In this document: in pieces, positions 35,001 through 45,374 of the stretch
How the letters are laid out: the number at the start of each line of letters is the position of its first letter
Numbering within the stretch: position 1 is the stretch's first letter
Assembly (NCBI RefSeq): GCF_000711795.1
Contig: NZ_JONH01000016.1
Location: 35,486 to 99,485, forward strand
Reading direction: 5' to 3'
DNA length: 64,000 nt
Source of the DNA: Vibrio pacinii DSM 19139
GTDB taxonomy: Bacteria > Pseudomonadota > Gammaproteobacteria > Enterobacterales > Vibrionaceae
Notes under the pieces: generated by a model
The model's input: only the letters and a program-made list of their open reading frames with translations
Told to the model about the DNA's origin: nothing
Databases searched by the model: none
Program-made: the position numbers and the translations under genes

Positions 35001-35571
35001 CGCTTTCTCCCGGTGCCAGTAACACTATCTGACTATTCTCTTTGGCGATAATTCGCCAGCTATCTTGTTCGCTATCGCCTTGCTGAGGATAAATCGCAAG
35101 CGAAAATGGCGTTAGTTCACCACTCGACATGATCAAGATCTGCGGCGGGGGCAAACGCTTATCGGCTTCCTCATCAGCAAACATCTGTTCATCAAACAAA
35201 CTGCCCGGTTTAAACAATCGTTGTTTGTCATTCCACACATCGCCACCAAGATCGAGCTGCAGCGCTAAGTTATCAGGCAGTTCAGATTGAGCGCGAAGTT
35301 TGGTGTCTTGTAGCGCCTGCCAACCTTCCGCTTGCAAAGTCATAAAGCGTAACTGCGATGTTTTATCGTTGACGTGCAAGCCAAAATCTTTGCCACTTAA
35401 GATCGCTTCTTCATTAAGTAATTGAAGGCGATGGTAAAGCGATTGCGCTTGCTGCTTCGCGCCATCCTCGGCACTCTGTGGCAAAGTAGAGATAACCGCC
35501 ACCGCTGCTAAAGACATCACGACCAACACCAACAGTATCTCTAGTAGGGTAAACCCCGAGTGATGGCGCAT
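34987..35571 (-). CDS. gspH: Type II secretion system minor pseudopilin H
   Basis: A 194-residue minor pseudopilin with leader MRHHSG cleaved before FTLLEILLVLVVMSLAA, then the GspH beta-sandwich. It joins the tip complex to the GspG shaft. It begins 14 nt after gspG. Confidence 0.93.
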   Translation of the reverse strand: MRHHSGFTLLEILLVLVVMSLAAVAVISTLPQSAEDGAKQQAQSLYHRLQLLNEEAILSGKDFGLHVNDKTSQLRFMTLQAEGWQALQDTKLRAQSELPDNLALQLDLGGDVWNDKQRLFKPGSLFDEQMFADEEADKRLPPPQILIMSSGELTPFSLAIYPQQGDSEQDSWRIIAKENSQIVLLAPGESDEAN

Positions 35572-35585
35572 TGTTTGCTACTCAA

Positions 35586-36029
35586 TTATTGGAAATCTTG
35601 AATATTCCAGTTACCAATATCGGTATTCGCCCCTTCTCCACCTTCTTGAGCGTCAGCACCAAGAGTGAAGATATCAACGTTGCCGTTATCGCCAGGACTC
35701 AAGAATTGATAGTCGTTACCCCATGGGTCAGTCGGTAGACGTTTGATATAACCACCGCTACGGTAGTTGCGTGGCTCAGGACTTGATGGCTTAGTCACCA
35801 ATGCCTCAAGGCCCTGATCCGTCGATGGATAAACGCTGTTATCGAGCTTGTACATGTCGAGCGCGTTTTCTAGCGCCACAATATCAGCAATCGCTTTTTG
35901 TTGGTCGGCTTTCTCTTTATTACCCAAAAGGTTAGGTACAACCACACTGGCCAAAATACCTAAAATAACCACAACAACCATCACTTCTAACAGTGTAAAG
36001 CCTTGCTGCTTACTGCGTTTAAATTTCAT
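35586..36029 (-). CDS. gspG: Type II secretion system major pseudopilin G
   Basis: A 147-residue major pseudopilin that forms the shaft. Leader MKFKRSKQQG is cleaved before FTLLEVMVVVVILGILAS. The C-terminal Ca-binding region contains PTDPWGNDYQFLSPG and DIFTLGADAQEGG. It lies 59 nt after gspF, the widest gap inside the operon, with AGAGA before the ATG, consistent with a need for high expression. Confidence 0.97.
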   Translation of the reverse strand: MKFKRSKQQGFTLLEVMVVVVILGILASVVVPNLLGNKEKADQQKAIADIVALENALDMYKLDNSVYPSTDQGLEALVTKPSSPEPRNYRSGGYIKRLPTDPWGNDYQFLSPGDNGNVDIFTLGADAQEGGEGANTDIGNWNIQDFQ

Positions 36030-36088
36030 TGTTCTCTCCGAAAGTTTACTTCAATCTATATTTTCAATAGATACATCTTAATCAGCTC

Positions 36089-37306
36089 TTATCCGCTCAT
36101 TAAATTATTCATTTCCAACATCGGCATCAATATCGCCATAACGATAAACAGTACCAGGCTGGCCATTAGTGCGATCAGCATTGGGGTAAAAATACCTAGC
36201 GCAATATTGACCGTCGATTCAAAGTTTTGTTCTTGGTTATCGGCTGAGCGCGTCAACATACTCTCCAGTTCGCCACTTTGCTCACCACTGGCAATCATGT
36301 GCAACATCATCGGAGGGAATAACCGGGTCTGAGCCAGTGCTTTGCGCAAACTGGTGCCCTCTCGGACATTATCTGCGGCCAACAAAACTTGCTGCTTGAC
36401 GTAACGGTTCGACATTACATCGACCGCAACACGCATCCCTTCCAAAATCGGAATTGCACTGGAAGTACAAATCGACAAAGTGCGTGCAAATCGAGCCGTA
36501 TTCAAACCGCGAGAGATTTTACCTAGCAACGGCACATTCAGTATTTTTCGATCCCAAGCAAGCCTAAAATTCGGCTTTTTCAGCGCCAGTTTAAGGCCAT
36601 AAAACAGCACCATCACCACCACCACAATGACCATGCCCCACTCTTGCACAAAGTCGCTGGCAGACAGCAACATTTTTGTCGACGTCGGTAGCTCTTGACC
36701 CATCTGAAGAATGGGTTCGATAATCTTAGGCACCACGGAAGAGAGCAGCAGAGCCACCACACCCACAGCAAAAACCACTAATACGACAGGGTAGATCATC
36801 GCTTGCAGTAGCTTAGAGTGCATTTTTTGCCTATTTTCTACATAATCAGCCAGACGCGCTAACACAGTATCTAGGTGACCCGATTTTTCGCCCGCGGCGA
36901 CCATAGAACAGTAAAGTTCATCAAAAATATGCGGATACTGCCCCAAACTTTCGACCAGTGGATAACCTTCCGTTACTTTGGAGCGCACCGTTGCCATCAT
37001 TGAGCGAATTCGCGGTTTTTCTGCCTGCTCAGAGACGGCTTTTAAACACTCTTCGAGCGGCATACCCGATTGAACTAAGGTCGAAAGTTGGCGAGTGATC
37101 AAGGCGAGCTCGACCGTTTTAATACCACGCTTAAACCCGGCAGAAGCAGAAGAATTGGCCGTTTTTACTTTGCCCTCCATCACCTCAATCGGAATTAAGC
37201 CTTGCTCTTTAAGACGAGCACGTACCTGACGCGCGTTATCGCCCTCAATCACCCCTTTTTTGGTTTTGCCTTTGGCATCTAACGCCCGATATTCAAATGC
37301 CGCCAT
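36089..37306 (-). CDS. gspF: Type II secretion system inner-membrane platform protein F
   Basis: A 405-residue polytopic protein with two homologous cytoplasmic helical domains (about 70-170 and 270-370), each followed by hydrophobic segments: TMs near 172-195, 220-240 and 375-397. It links GspE to pseudopilin assembly. Its ATG overlaps the gspE stop as TAATG, so translation is coupled. Confidence 0.96.
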   Translation of the reverse strand: MAAFEYRALDAKGKTKKGVIEGDNARQVRARLKEQGLIPIEVMEGKVKTANSSASAGFKRGIKTVELALITRQLSTLVQSGMPLEECLKAVSEQAEKPRIRSMMATVRSKVTEGYPLVESLGQYPHIFDELYCSMVAAGEKSGHLDTVLARLADYVENRQKMHSKLLQAMIYPVVLVVFAVGVVALLLSSVVPKIIEPILQMGQELPTSTKMLLSASDFVQEWGMVIVVVVMVLFYGLKLALKKPNFRLAWDRKILNVPLLGKISRGLNTARFARTLSICTSSAIPILEGMRVAVDVMSNRYVKQQVLLAADNVREGTSLRKALAQTRLFPPMMLHMIASGEQSGELESMLTRSADNQEQNFESTVNIALGIFTPMLIALMASLVLFIVMAILMPMLEMNNLMSG

Positions 37307-38796
37307 TATGCTTCCTTGGTCACTCGCATCACTTCTTCGAGTGAGGTAATTCCCGCTAACACTTTATCTAGCCCATCTTGGCGAATGCTCGGGGTTTTCT
37401 CGCGAATACTTTTCTCTATCGCCTGTTCGCCCGCTTCACTATGAATTAAGGTTTGCACCGCATCATCGACCAGTAACAGTTCATGAATACCCGTCCGGCC
37501 GCGATAGCCTTTAAAATTACACTTTTCACAGCCACACGGACGATAAAGCGTCAGTTCTTGCTGGTTAGTCACATCAAACAGTCTTTTAGTTTCATCATCA
37601 GCTTGATACGGCGTTTTACAATCAGAGCATAAGGTTCTAACCAAGCGCTGAGCCAGCACACCCAATAACGACGATGAAATCAAGAAAGGTTCGATGCCCA
37701 TATCACGCAAACGCGTAATCGCACCCACTGCGGTGTTAGTGTGCAGAGTCGACATCACTAAGTGTCCGGTCAATGAGGCTTGTACGGCAATTTGTGCGGT
37801 TTCTAGATCACGAATCTCACCCACCATCACCACATCTGGATCTTGACGCAAAATGGCACGCAAACCTCGAGCAAAGGTCATCTCGACTTTGGGGTTGACT
37901 TGCGTCTGACCAATGCCATCGATATCAAATTCAATCGGGTCTTCAACCGTAAGAATGTTACGCTCATTACTGTTGATTTCCGTTAAACCAGCATAGAGCG
38001 TGGTCGACTTACCGGACCCCGTAGGACCCGTCACCAGAATAATACCGTGCGGGCGTTGAATGATGTTGCGAAAAGCGGCTTGGTTATTTGGCGTCATACC
38101 CAAACTGTGCAGATCCAAACGGGTCGCATTCTTGTCGAGTAAGCGCATCACCACTCGCTCACCATGAGAAGAAGGCATAGTCGACACACGCACATCAACC
38201 GCTCGGCCACCAATACGCAGCGAAATACGACCGTCTTGAGGGACGCGTTTTTCGGCAATATCTAATTTGGCCATGACCTTAACCCGCGAGACTAGCAAGG
38301 GGGCCAATTTACGACTTGGTGCGAGGACATCACGCAGCACGCCATCGACCCGGAAGCGAATAGAGAGGCTTTTTTCAAAGGTCTCAATGTGAATATCTGA
38401 CGCTCCCTCCTTGATCGCTTCACCGAGCATGGCATTAATCAGTTTAATGATCGGCGCATCGTCCTCTGACTCGAGCAAGTCTTCGTCTTGTGGTAACTCT
38501 TCGGCTAATGAGAAAAAGTCATCACTGTCAGCACCAATGTCTTCCATCAACTGACGCGCCTCAGATGAGTCACGTTGGTAGGCTTGAGTTAGCTTACGCT
38601 CAAAAGCCTCGGTATTCATAGCTTGCAAGCGAAACGGCTGCGCACACACCCGTTTGACTTCTAGCAGCGCTTGCATCGACATCGGCTCAATATAGTAGAG
38701 CACCAGATCGCCATCAATTTGCTCTAATACCAACTTAAAACGATTGGCAAAGCTAAACGGCAGGCGCTTCACATTCGGTATTACCGCTAAATCCAT
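37306..38796 (-). CDS. gspE: Type II secretion ATPase E
   Basis: A 496-residue AAA+-like hexameric ATPase that powers pseudopilus assembly. Walker A GPTGSGKS is at 257-264, followed by the Asp box, Walker B ([16 protein letters not shown]) and His box. A tetracysteine zinc motif uses Cys390, Cys393, Cys423 and Cys426. The N-terminal region, which binds GspL, is a few residues shorter than V. cholerae EpsE. ATG overlaps the gspD stop as TAATG. Confidence 0.97.
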   Translation of the reverse strand: MDLAVIPNVKRLPFSFANRFKLVLEQIDGDLVLYYIEPMSMQALLEVKRVCAQPFRLQAMNTEAFERKLTQAYQRDSSEARQLMEDIGADSDDFFSLAEELPQDEDLLESEDDAPIIKLINAMLGEAIKEGASDIHIETFEKSLSIRFRVDGVLRDVLAPSRKLAPLLVSRVKVMAKLDIAEKRVPQDGRISLRIGGRAVDVRVSTMPSSHGERVVMRLLDKNATRLDLHSLGMTPNNQAAFRNIIQRPHGIILVTGPTGSGKSTTLYAGLTEINSNERNILTVEDPIEFDIDGIGQTQVNPKVEMTFARGLRAILRQDPDVVMVGEIRDLETAQIAVQASLTGHLVMSTLHTNTAVGAITRLRDMGIEPFLISSSLLGVLAQRLVRTLCSDCKTPYQADDETKRLFDVTNQQELTLYRPCGCEKCNFKGYRGRTGIHELLLVDDAVQTLIHSEAGEQAIEKSIREKTPSIRQDGLDKVLAGITSLEEVMRVTKEA

Positions 38797-40826
38797 TACT
38801 GTGTTTCCATCTGATCAAGAAACGCTTGAATTTCAGCAGAGTGACGAATGTCATCGCCAAATTCAGGCAACACAGGAATATGGGCATCATCCATCAACTT
38901 CAGACCTTGATCCGCTTTATACAGCTGCTCGGCACGAATAAAGTTGTACTTGCGCTGAGTTATACCATCCGCCGTCATGCCATCACGAATAATGGTCGGT
39001 TTGATGAATACCATTAGGTTTTTCTTTTCAACTTGAGTGCTGGTCGATTTAAACAGGTGTCCAAGATAAGGGATGTCACCTAAAAGTGGCACTTTTGATT
39101 CACTCTCAAGCGCGCGTTCATCAATCAAACCACCAAGGACGATCATTTGACCATCTTCAACCATGACTGAAGTATTAAGCTGACGTTTAGCAAAACGCAC
39201 ATCAACCGCTCCATTTGCGCCAAGGACATTCGAGACTTCTTGCTCGATGTCGAGCTGAACCGAATTACCTTCATTGATTTGCGGCATCACTTTGAGCTTA
39301 ATACCGACTTCTTTACGATCAACGGTTTGGAATGGATTGTCGTTATTCGAGCCAGCACTTGACCCGGTTAATACCGGCACTTCCTCACCAACAATAAACG
39401 ACGCTTCGCCATTATCCATCACGGTAATGCTCGGAGATGACAGAATGTTCGAGTTAGAGTCGGTCGATACCGCGCTAATTAACGCCGTCCAATCACCCAT
39501 CACGACACTTAACGCCGCGCCATTGACCCCTGACAGTGCAGATGCAAGTGTGCTGTAGTCACCTTTCGTTGTTGTTTCTTCATAATACTTGATAGCACCA
39601 GTATCAGAGTCCCGAATAGGCTTCTTCTCAGTGGTATCTTTGGCTTCTTCCAAACCAACCATCACTTGGCCAATTGGCGCGCTAGAGTTACCGTATTGAA
39701 TCGCCGCACCACTTTCTAGTGAACCCCACTGCACACCGAGGTTAATACCATCACCCTCGGCCATTTCGACGATCAACGCTTCAATCAACACCTGAGCACG
39801 ACGAATATCCAACTGAGCTATCACATCTTGCAGCGCAATCATAATATCTGGCGGAGCAGCGAGGACCAAGGCGTTCGTTTCTGGATGAGCAGCGATCATG
39901 ACGTCATTGCGTTGAGAGCCTGAAGAGACTTTTGAGCTCGAAGACTTCTCAACTTGCAAGTTGTCAGACACCCCTTTGAGCACATCGACCAAGTCTTCTG
40001 CGTTAGCGTACTTAAGGTAAACCACACGGTTATTGCCTTTCGAAGCCATTTCTACATCAAGCTGTTGGATCAAGCGACGTAGACGCTGACGTACTTGTGG
40101 GTCGCCAGAAAGCAAAATTGAGTTAGTTCGATCATCGGCGACCAGTTGAGGTTGTAAAAAGGCCGGTGTGTTTTTGGCGTCATTGGTTTTATTTAACGCC
40201 TCAACAATACGCACCATTTCAGCGGCGGAGGCATTATTTAACTCAACCACCTCAATTTCTTTATCGCCTGCTTGGTCAACTCGCTTAATGATGTCGGCTA
40301 AGCGATTGACCACGGCGGCGCGACCAGTAATAAGGATAATATTGGCCGGATCATAGTGAACCACGTTACCAGCACCGGCATTGTCATTGAGTTGACGTAG
40401 TAGAGGAGAAAGCTCACGCACCGACACGTTACGCACCGCGACCACACGAGTCACGACTTCATCGCCGTTGATGTTGCCATCGCCAACCACAGGAACCGCT
40501 GATGTTTTGGCGTCTTTGGACTTAATCACCTTTAACACGCCATTGTCCATTTCCACCACGGCGAAACCATAGACTTCGAGTACGTTGAGAAAGAAACTGT
40601 AGTATTGCTCTTCACTCAACATGTCATAGCTGCGTACATCGACTTTGCCACGTACCGAGGGGTCAACGATCACGGTCTTTTCTAAATTTCGGCCAACAAT
40701 ATTAATAAACTCTTGAATGTCGGTGCCTTTAAAACTAGCACTGTATTCATTTGCCATCACCGTTATTGGTGAGGTCAGCAAGCTTGCCGTTAAAAGCCAT
40801 GCGCTTTTCTTAAGCCAATGGTTCAC
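38796..40826 (-). CDS. gspD: Type II secretion outer-membrane secretin D
   Basis: A 676-residue secretin forming the outer-membrane channel. Signal peptide 1-25 (cleavage after VMA), periplasmic N0-N3 domains (about 26-320), then the secretin core with [13 protein letters not shown] and the C-terminal S domain ([19 protein letters not shown]) that binds a pilotin (AspS in vibrios, not in this window). It follows gspC by 42 nt. Confidence 0.97.
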   Translation of the reverse strand: MNHWLKKSAWLLTASLLTSPITVMANEYSASFKGTDIQEFINIVGRNLEKTVIVDPSVRGKVDVRSYDMLSEEQYYSFFLNVLEVYGFAVVEMDNGVLKVIKSKDAKTSAVPVVGDGNINGDEVVTRVVAVRNVSVRELSPLLRQLNDNAGAGNVVHYDPANIILITGRAAVVNRLADIIKRVDQAGDKEIEVVELNNASAAEMVRIVEALNKTNDAKNTPAFLQPQLVADDRTNSILLSGDPQVRQRLRRLIQQLDVEMASKGNNRVVYLKYANAEDLVDVLKGVSDNLQVEKSSSSKVSSGSQRNDVMIAAHPETNALVLAAPPDIMIALQDVIAQLDIRRAQVLIEALIVEMAEGDGINLGVQWGSLESGAAIQYGNSSAPIGQVMVGLEEAKDTTEKKPIRDSDTGAIKYYEETTTKGDYSTLASALSGVNGAALSVVMGDWTALISAVSTDSNSNILSSPSITVMDNGEASFIVGEEVPVLTGSSAGSNNDNPFQTVDRKEVGIKLKVMPQINEGNSVQLDIEQEVSNVLGANGAVDVRFAKRQLNTSVMVEDGQMIVLGGLIDERALESESKVPLLGDIPYLGHLFKSTSTQVEKKNLMVFIKPTIIRDGMTADGITQRKYNFIRAEQLYKADQGLKLMDDAHIPVLPEFGDDIRHSAEIQAFLDQMETQ

Positions 40827-40868
40827 TTCTTAACTCCTAGGATCCAACTGCCTTTTAAAACAGTTGTC

Positions 40869-41756
40869 TTATAATTCAATATATATTTCGTGTGGTTGAC
40901 CATCACGCTCAACCGTCAATGTCAATTCCGTCAGCTCAGATAAGCTCTGGAAAATCTCCCCCATTACGTCGGGATTGGTCAAATCTAACCCGTTTATCGA
41001 CACCGCAATATCTCCCGACACCAAACCCACCGATTCAAACAGCGCTTGGTCTTTTCCTGGTGTAAGGCGATAACCGACGACCGTTTCATCCTGCTTGATT
41101 TGCGACATACGCACATACTGGAAGATTTGTTTCGGGTCTTGACGAATTTCTTCTTGAATCTGCTCCAATGAATCCGTCGAAACTTGACCGCGGGTTATTT
41201 GTTGGGTCACAGGCGCTGTTTGCGTTGGCGTACTGTACTTAAGTCCTTCTAGCATAATGGTTTCATTGCGCCCCGAGTTATCAATAATGACTCGATCCGC
41301 TTGCACTTGTATCAGTTTAGCTCTCGTGCCTTCAATCACTTCATTTAAGCCATAGGTCGCTTGTTGACCTCGGTTAGCAATCACCGCTAAGCTCTTATTC
41401 GCTTCAGTGCTGGTTACTATGCCAACCAATACTACGCTAAGGCGACTTTTTGGCGCATCTTGCACCTTGGGTTGCTTGATAACCGGAACCGAGTTCTGAT
41501 ATTGACCAAAAATATTGCTGTCAAGCAGTTGAGAAATATCAAGCCGCGATGACTGACCGCCAACTAACGTCACTTTTGCAGGTTGCCATGACGAAATTAC
41601 TGGTTGACTCCACGGTTGCCAAATCATCTGACCTGCAATCCATGCACACATCGCCAATAAGAGCAGCATGACGGCATAGCTCACTCGCTGTTGAACTCCC
41701 ACATCCTTGAACGCTTCACCAAACCGGTATAGTGCATTGACGCTACGTTGTTTCAC
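40869..41756 (-). CDS. gspC: Type II secretion system protein C
   Basis: A 295-residue inner-membrane protein that links platform to secretin. TM about 26-46, homology region (about 70-175) that contacts the GspD N0 domain, and a C-terminal PDZ domain (about 205-295, with LVSGDIAVSINGLDL) involved in cargo selection. First gene of the 12-gene operon C-D-E-F-G-H-I-J-K-L-M-N; prepilin peptidase (gspO/pilD) and gspAB are not here. Confidence 0.95.
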   Translation of the reverse strand: MKQRSVNALYRFGEAFKDVGVQQRVSYAVMLLLLAMCAWIAGQMIWQPWSQPVISSWQPAKVTLVGGQSSRLDISQLLDSNIFGQYQNSVPVIKQPKVQDAPKSRLSVVLVGIVTSTEANKSLAVIANRGQQATYGLNEVIEGTRAKLIQVQADRVIIDNSGRNETIMLEGLKYSTPTQTAPVTQQITRGQVSTDSLEQIQEEIRQDPKQIFQYVRMSQIKQDETVVGYRLTPGKDQALFESVGLVSGDIAVSINGLDLTNPDVMGEIFQSLSELTELTLTVERDGQPHEIYIEL

Positions 41757-41828
41757 TCACAGTCCTTATTGATTGATTTCTCTACAAGATCTTCGTTTTT
41801 CATCGTTAAAGCTTGCTACTTTTGTCCT

Positions 41829-41857
41829 TATAAAATGGAAAGCAAAGATTGTAGCAA
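41829..41857 (-). promoter_or_regulatory. Candidate promoter of the gsp operon
   Basis: On the minus strand TTGCTA (41852-41857) and TTTATA (41829-41834) with a 17-nt spacer lie about 66-70 nt upstream of gspC. Confidence 0.4.
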
Positions 41858-42004
41858 ACCATGAAACAACCTATACATTAAACAGCTACACGTCACTTTA
41901 ACAGAGCATAATTTTTATCATTTCGCTTGAAAAATGCCACACACGTCACCATTGTTACACCAACTAAGCACAATCAGCACCAATACCTTAGAGGGAAAAT
42001 CATC

Positions 42005-42391
42005 ATGGGCTCCCAAACTGAAGCAGTGAGACTCGACAAATGGCTGTGGGCCGCCCGTTTTTACAGAACGCGATCCATTGCTCGAAATATGGTCGATGGT
42101 GGAAAAGTTCATTATAATGGCCAACGCAGTAAACCGAGTAAGGTGGTCGAATTGGGTGCTCAGATCACGTTAAGACAAGGCAATGAAGAGAAAACTGTCG
42201 TAATTGAAAAGATCTCAGATCAACGACGCGGGGCACCAGAAGCCCAGGAATTATACTCAGAAACAGCCGACAGCGTGAGTAAACGAGAAGAAAACGCGAT
42301 ACGCCGTAAACTTCATGCGCACAACCCAAGCCCAGAGCGTCGCCCTGACAAAAAACAGCGTCGCGATATCTTGAAATTTAAGCATCAATAA
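42005..42391 (+). CDS. hslR: Heat shock protein 15, ribosome-associated
   Basis: A 128-residue basic protein with an N-terminal S4 RNA-binding domain ([17 protein letters not shown] at 9-25) and a Lys/Arg-rich C-tail. Hsp15 binds 50S subunits carrying stalled peptidyl-tRNA and allows recycling. GAGGG precedes ATG 42005; the frame extends 26 codons upstream without alignment. hslO follows after 28 nt, the E. coli hslRO operon. Confidence 0.95.
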   Translation: MGSQTEAVRLDKWLWAARFYRTRSIARNMVDGGKVHYNGQRSKPSKVVELGAQITLRQGNEEKTVVIEKISDQRRGAPEAQELYSETADSVSKREENAIRRKLHAHNPSPERRPDKKQRRDILKFKHQ

Positions 42392-42419
42392 AGCTGGAAA
42401 ATTAACGAGGACCCGCCAC

Positions 42420-43295
42420 ATGGCAAGCAATGTTTTGAACCGCTACTTATTTGAAGACCTTTCAGTTCGTGGTGAGTTGGTACAACTGGATCAAGCTTAC
42501 CAACGTATGATTTCTAGCAAGGAATACCCATCGCCGCTAAAAAAGCTGCTTGGTGAGCTATTAGTTTCAACCACACTTCTGACTGCAACACTTAAGTTTG
42601 AAGGTTCAATTACCATGCAACTGCAAGGTGATGGTCCGGTGTCATTGGTCGTAATTAACGGTGATAACGACCAGAAGGTACGCGGTGTTGCTCGTTACGA
42701 AGGCGATATCGCCGATGACGCGACCATTCATGACATGATGGGTAAAGGTTACTTGGTCATCACCATCGATCCGAAGAAAGGCGAACGCTACCAAGGTATC
42801 GTAGGCTTAGAAGGCGATAGCTTATCAGAAATTCTCGAAGGCTACTTCGCCAACTCTGAACAGCTTAAAACTCGCTTGTGGCTGCGTAGCGGTGAGCACG
42901 ATGGTCAAGCACATGCGGCGGGGATGCTGATTCAGGTCATGCCTGATGGTACTGGGACGCCCGAAGATTTCGAGCATCTAGAGCAGTTGACCAATACAGT
43001 AAAAGATGAAGAACTGTTTGGTCTTGAAGCCACTGAGTTACTTTACCGCCTTTATAACCAAGAGCAAGTTCGCCTATTTGATCCCCAACCCGTTGAGTTC
43101 CATTGTGGTTGTTCACGTGAGCGCAGTGGCGCTGCGATCATCACCATCGATCGCTCTGAGGTAGATGACATCTTAGCCGAGGTGGGTTCAATCTCTTTAC
43201 ATTGTGATTACTGCGGTACGGATTATTCGTTCAACAAAACCGAAGTCTTACAACTGTTTGATGACGCTGATTCTGAACATAAAAAGCTGCATTAA
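42420..43295 (+). CDS. hslO: Redox-regulated chaperone Hsp33
   Basis: A 291-residue holdase activated by oxidation and unfolding. The four zinc-binding cysteines are present: Cys229-x-Cys231 and Cys262-x2-Cys265. Reduced, they hold zinc; under hypochlorite or peroxide they form disulfides. Second gene of hslRO, with the terminator at 43331. Confidence 0.97.
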   Translation: MASNVLNRYLFEDLSVRGELVQLDQAYQRMISSKEYPSPLKKLLGELLVSTTLLTATLKFEGSITMQLQGDGPVSLVVINGDNDQKVRGVARYEGDIADDATIHDMMGKGYLVITIDPKKGERYQGIVGLEGDSLSEILEGYFANSEQLKTRLWLRSGEHDGQAHAAGMLIQVMPDGTGTPEDFEHLEQLTNTVKDEELFGLEATELLYRLYNQEQVRLFDPQPVEFHCGCSRERSGAAIITIDRSEVDDILAEVGSISLHCDYCGTDYSFNKTEVLQLFDDADSEHKKLH

Positions 43296-43330
43296 TTTTT
43301 ACGGCACACCAAGCCCGTAATTTACCAATC

Positions 43331-43357
43331 AAAAGGCCCGCACATGCGGGCCTTTTT
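43331..43357 (+). terminator. Terminator of hslRO
   Basis: AAAAGGCCCGC (43331-43341) / GCGGGCCTTTT (43346-43356) with an ACAT loop ending in a T-run. Confidence 0.92.
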
Positions 43358-43412
43358 GTGACCAACCCCGCGATAAACCTCAATTTTCTCGTAATAAACT
43401 AACCTGTTAATT

Positions 43413-43456
43413 TTAATCGATTATTAATAACTTTGCTCTAGCGCAAAGCTTTGCGC
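43413..43456. promoter_or_regulatory. Palindromic sites upstream of pckA
   Basis: The 337-nt hslO-pckA gap holds, besides the hslRO terminator, TTAATCGATTAT (43413-43424), 8 of 12 matches to the Cra/FruR consensus TGAATCGATTCA, and a perfect 16-bp palindrome GCGCAAAGCTTTGCGC (43441-43456). Cra activates pckA in E. coli. No clear CRP site or promoter could be fixed in this gap. Confidence 0.35.
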
Positions 43457-43632
43457 GCACGATAAACTAACTGCACCAATATGTGATGTGTCGCTTAAAC
43501 CCCTGTGAAAATTACGGATAAATTTTGAGCTATATCCCTGTTTTCTTCAAAGCCCATTGCTAGCATGGTGAGCAGATAAAATTAAAAAAATTATTACAAA
43601 ATCCCTACAAAATATTCCTACAAGGAGCACCT

Positions 43633-45261
43633 ATGACCGTTATGGAACATACAAAGGCTGCAACAATTGATCTTACCCAACATGGACTTCATGACGTAAA
43701 AGAGGTTCTACGCAACCCAAGCTACGAAGTGTTGTTCGAAGAAGAGACTCGCGCGGATCTCGAAGGCTATGAAAAAGGTGTCGTCACCGAGCTAGGCGCA
43801 GTCGCTGTTGATACTGGAATCTTTACCGGCCGCTCACCAAAAGATAAATACATTGTTAAAGATGCCACCACTGAAGAACACATGTGGTGGACTTCAGATA
43901 CGGTAAAAAATGATAACAAACCGATCACTCAAGCCGTGTGGAACGATCTGAAAGAGTTGGTAACCAACCAACTTTCAGGCAAACGCGTGTTTGTTATCGA
44001 TGGTTACTGTGGTGCGAACCCAGATACACGCTTGAGCATTCGTGTCATTACTGAGGTGGCATGGCAAGCGCACTTCGTTAAAAACATGTTTATCCGTCCA
44101 AGTGAAGAAGAACTCGCGACATTCGAACCAGATTTCGTGGTGATGAACGGTGCGAAATGTACCAACCAGAAGTGGAAAGAGCATGGTCTGAACTCTGAAA
44201 ACTTCACGGTGTTCAACCTCACTGAGCGCACCCAACTGATCGGCGGTACTTGGTACGGCGGCGAGATGAAGAAAGGTATGTTCGCGATGATGAACTACTT
44301 CTTGCCACTTAAAGGCATCGCGTCTATGCACTGCAGTGCCAATATGGGCAAAGAGGGTGATGTGGCGGTTTTCTTCGGTCTCTCTGGCACTGGTAAAACC
44401 ACACTATCCACGGACCCTAAACGCGCTCTTATCGGCGATGACGAGCACGGTTGGGACGATGATGGTGTGTTCAACTTTGAAGGTGGCTGTTACGCAAAAA
44501 CCATCAAACTGTCGAAAGAAGCAGAACCAGACATCTACAACGCGATTCGTCGTGATGCTCTACTAGAGAACGTAACCGTACGTTCTGACGGCTCTATCGA
44601 CTTCGACGATGGTTCGAAAACCGAGAATACTCGCGTTTCTTACCCAATCGAGCATATCGAAAATATCGTTAAGCCTGTGTCAAAAGGTGGCCACGCCAAC
44701 AAGGTGATCTTCCTTTCTGCTGATGCCTTCGGCGTTTTACCTCCGGTTTCCAAACTTACGCCCGAGCAAACTAAGTACCACTTCTTGTCAGGCTTTACCG
44801 CTAAACTGGCAGGTACTGAACGTGGTATCACAGAGCCAACACCAACCTTCTCAGCATGTTTTGGTGCCGCTTTCCTAACACTTCACCCAACTAAATACGC
44901 TGAAGTATTGGTGAAACGAATGGAGCAAGCGGGTGCTCAAGCTTACTTGGTTAATACTGGTTGGAATGGCAGCGGCAAACGTATCTCTATCCAAGATACG
45001 CGTGCGATCATTGATGCGATTCTTGATGGTTCTATCGAACACGCTGAAACCAAGCACATCCCTATTTTTAACTTGGAAGTTCCTGTTGCGCTTCACGATG
45101 TCGACCCATCGATTCTTGACCCTCGTGACACGTACGTTGATCCACTGCAGTGGGAAAGCAAAGCCAAAGATCTTGCGGGACGCTTTATCAACAACTTTGA
45201 AAAGTACACCGATAATGATGAAGGCAAAGCCTTGATCAGTGCAGGACCTCAGCTAGATTAG
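43633..45261 (+). CDS. pckA: Phosphoenolpyruvate carboxykinase (ATP)
   Basis: Converts oxaloacetate + ATP to PEP + CO2 for gluconeogenesis. The 542-residue product has the kinase-1a P-loop GLSGTGKT at 249-256, the oxaloacetate/metal motif [13 protein letters not shown] near 63-75, and the downstream metal motif [21 protein letters not shown] consensus AAGGAG precedes the ATG. Palindromes in the upstream gap suggest carbon-source control. Codons are those of a well-expressed gene. Confidence 0.98.
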   Translation: MTVMEHTKAATIDLTQHGLHDVKEVLRNPSYEVLFEEETRADLEGYEKGVVTELGAVAVDTGIFTGRSPKDKYIVKDATTEEHMWWTSDTVKNDNKPITQAVWNDLKELVTNQLSGKRVFVIDGYCGANPDTRLSIRVITEVAWQAHFVKNMFIRPSEEELATFEPDFVVMNGAKCTNQKWKEHGLNSENFTVFNLTERTQLIGGTWYGGEMKKGMFAMMNYFLPLKGIASMHCSANMGKEGDVAVFFGLSGTGKTTLSTDPKRALIGDDEHGWDDDGVFNFEGGCYAKTIKLSKEAEPDIYNAIRRDALLENVTVRSDGSIDFDDGSKTENTRVSYPIEHIENIVKPVSKGGHANKVIFLSADAFGVLPPVSKLTPEQTKYHFLSGFTAKLAGTERGITEPTPTFSACFGAAFLTLHPTKYAEVLVKRMEQAGAQAYLVNTGWNGSGKRISIQDTRAIIDAILDGSIEHAETKHIPIFNLEVPVALHDVDPSILDPRDTYVDPLQWESKAKDLAGRFINNFEKYTDNDEGKALISAGPQLD

Positions 45262-45286
45262 TGATATCTGCACCATTTGTTTAGCT

Positions 45287-45312
45287 AAGCCCCTCTTGTG
45301 AGGGGCTTTTTG
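45287..45312 (+). terminator. Terminator of pckA
   Basis: AAGCCCCTC (45287-45295) / GAGGGGCTT (45300-45308) with a TTGT loop, followed by TTT and TG. Confidence 0.9.
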
Positions 45313-45374
45313 TTGCTTGAAAGGCAAAAGTATTCCAAGCTAGTAACGTGGTTCGGTTCGTTCAGGGAGTGAAG

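Noticed and set aside
43478..43515. TGTGA half-sites upstream of pckA as a CRP site
   Set aside because: The second half (TCACA) is absent at the required 6-nt spacing for both copies.
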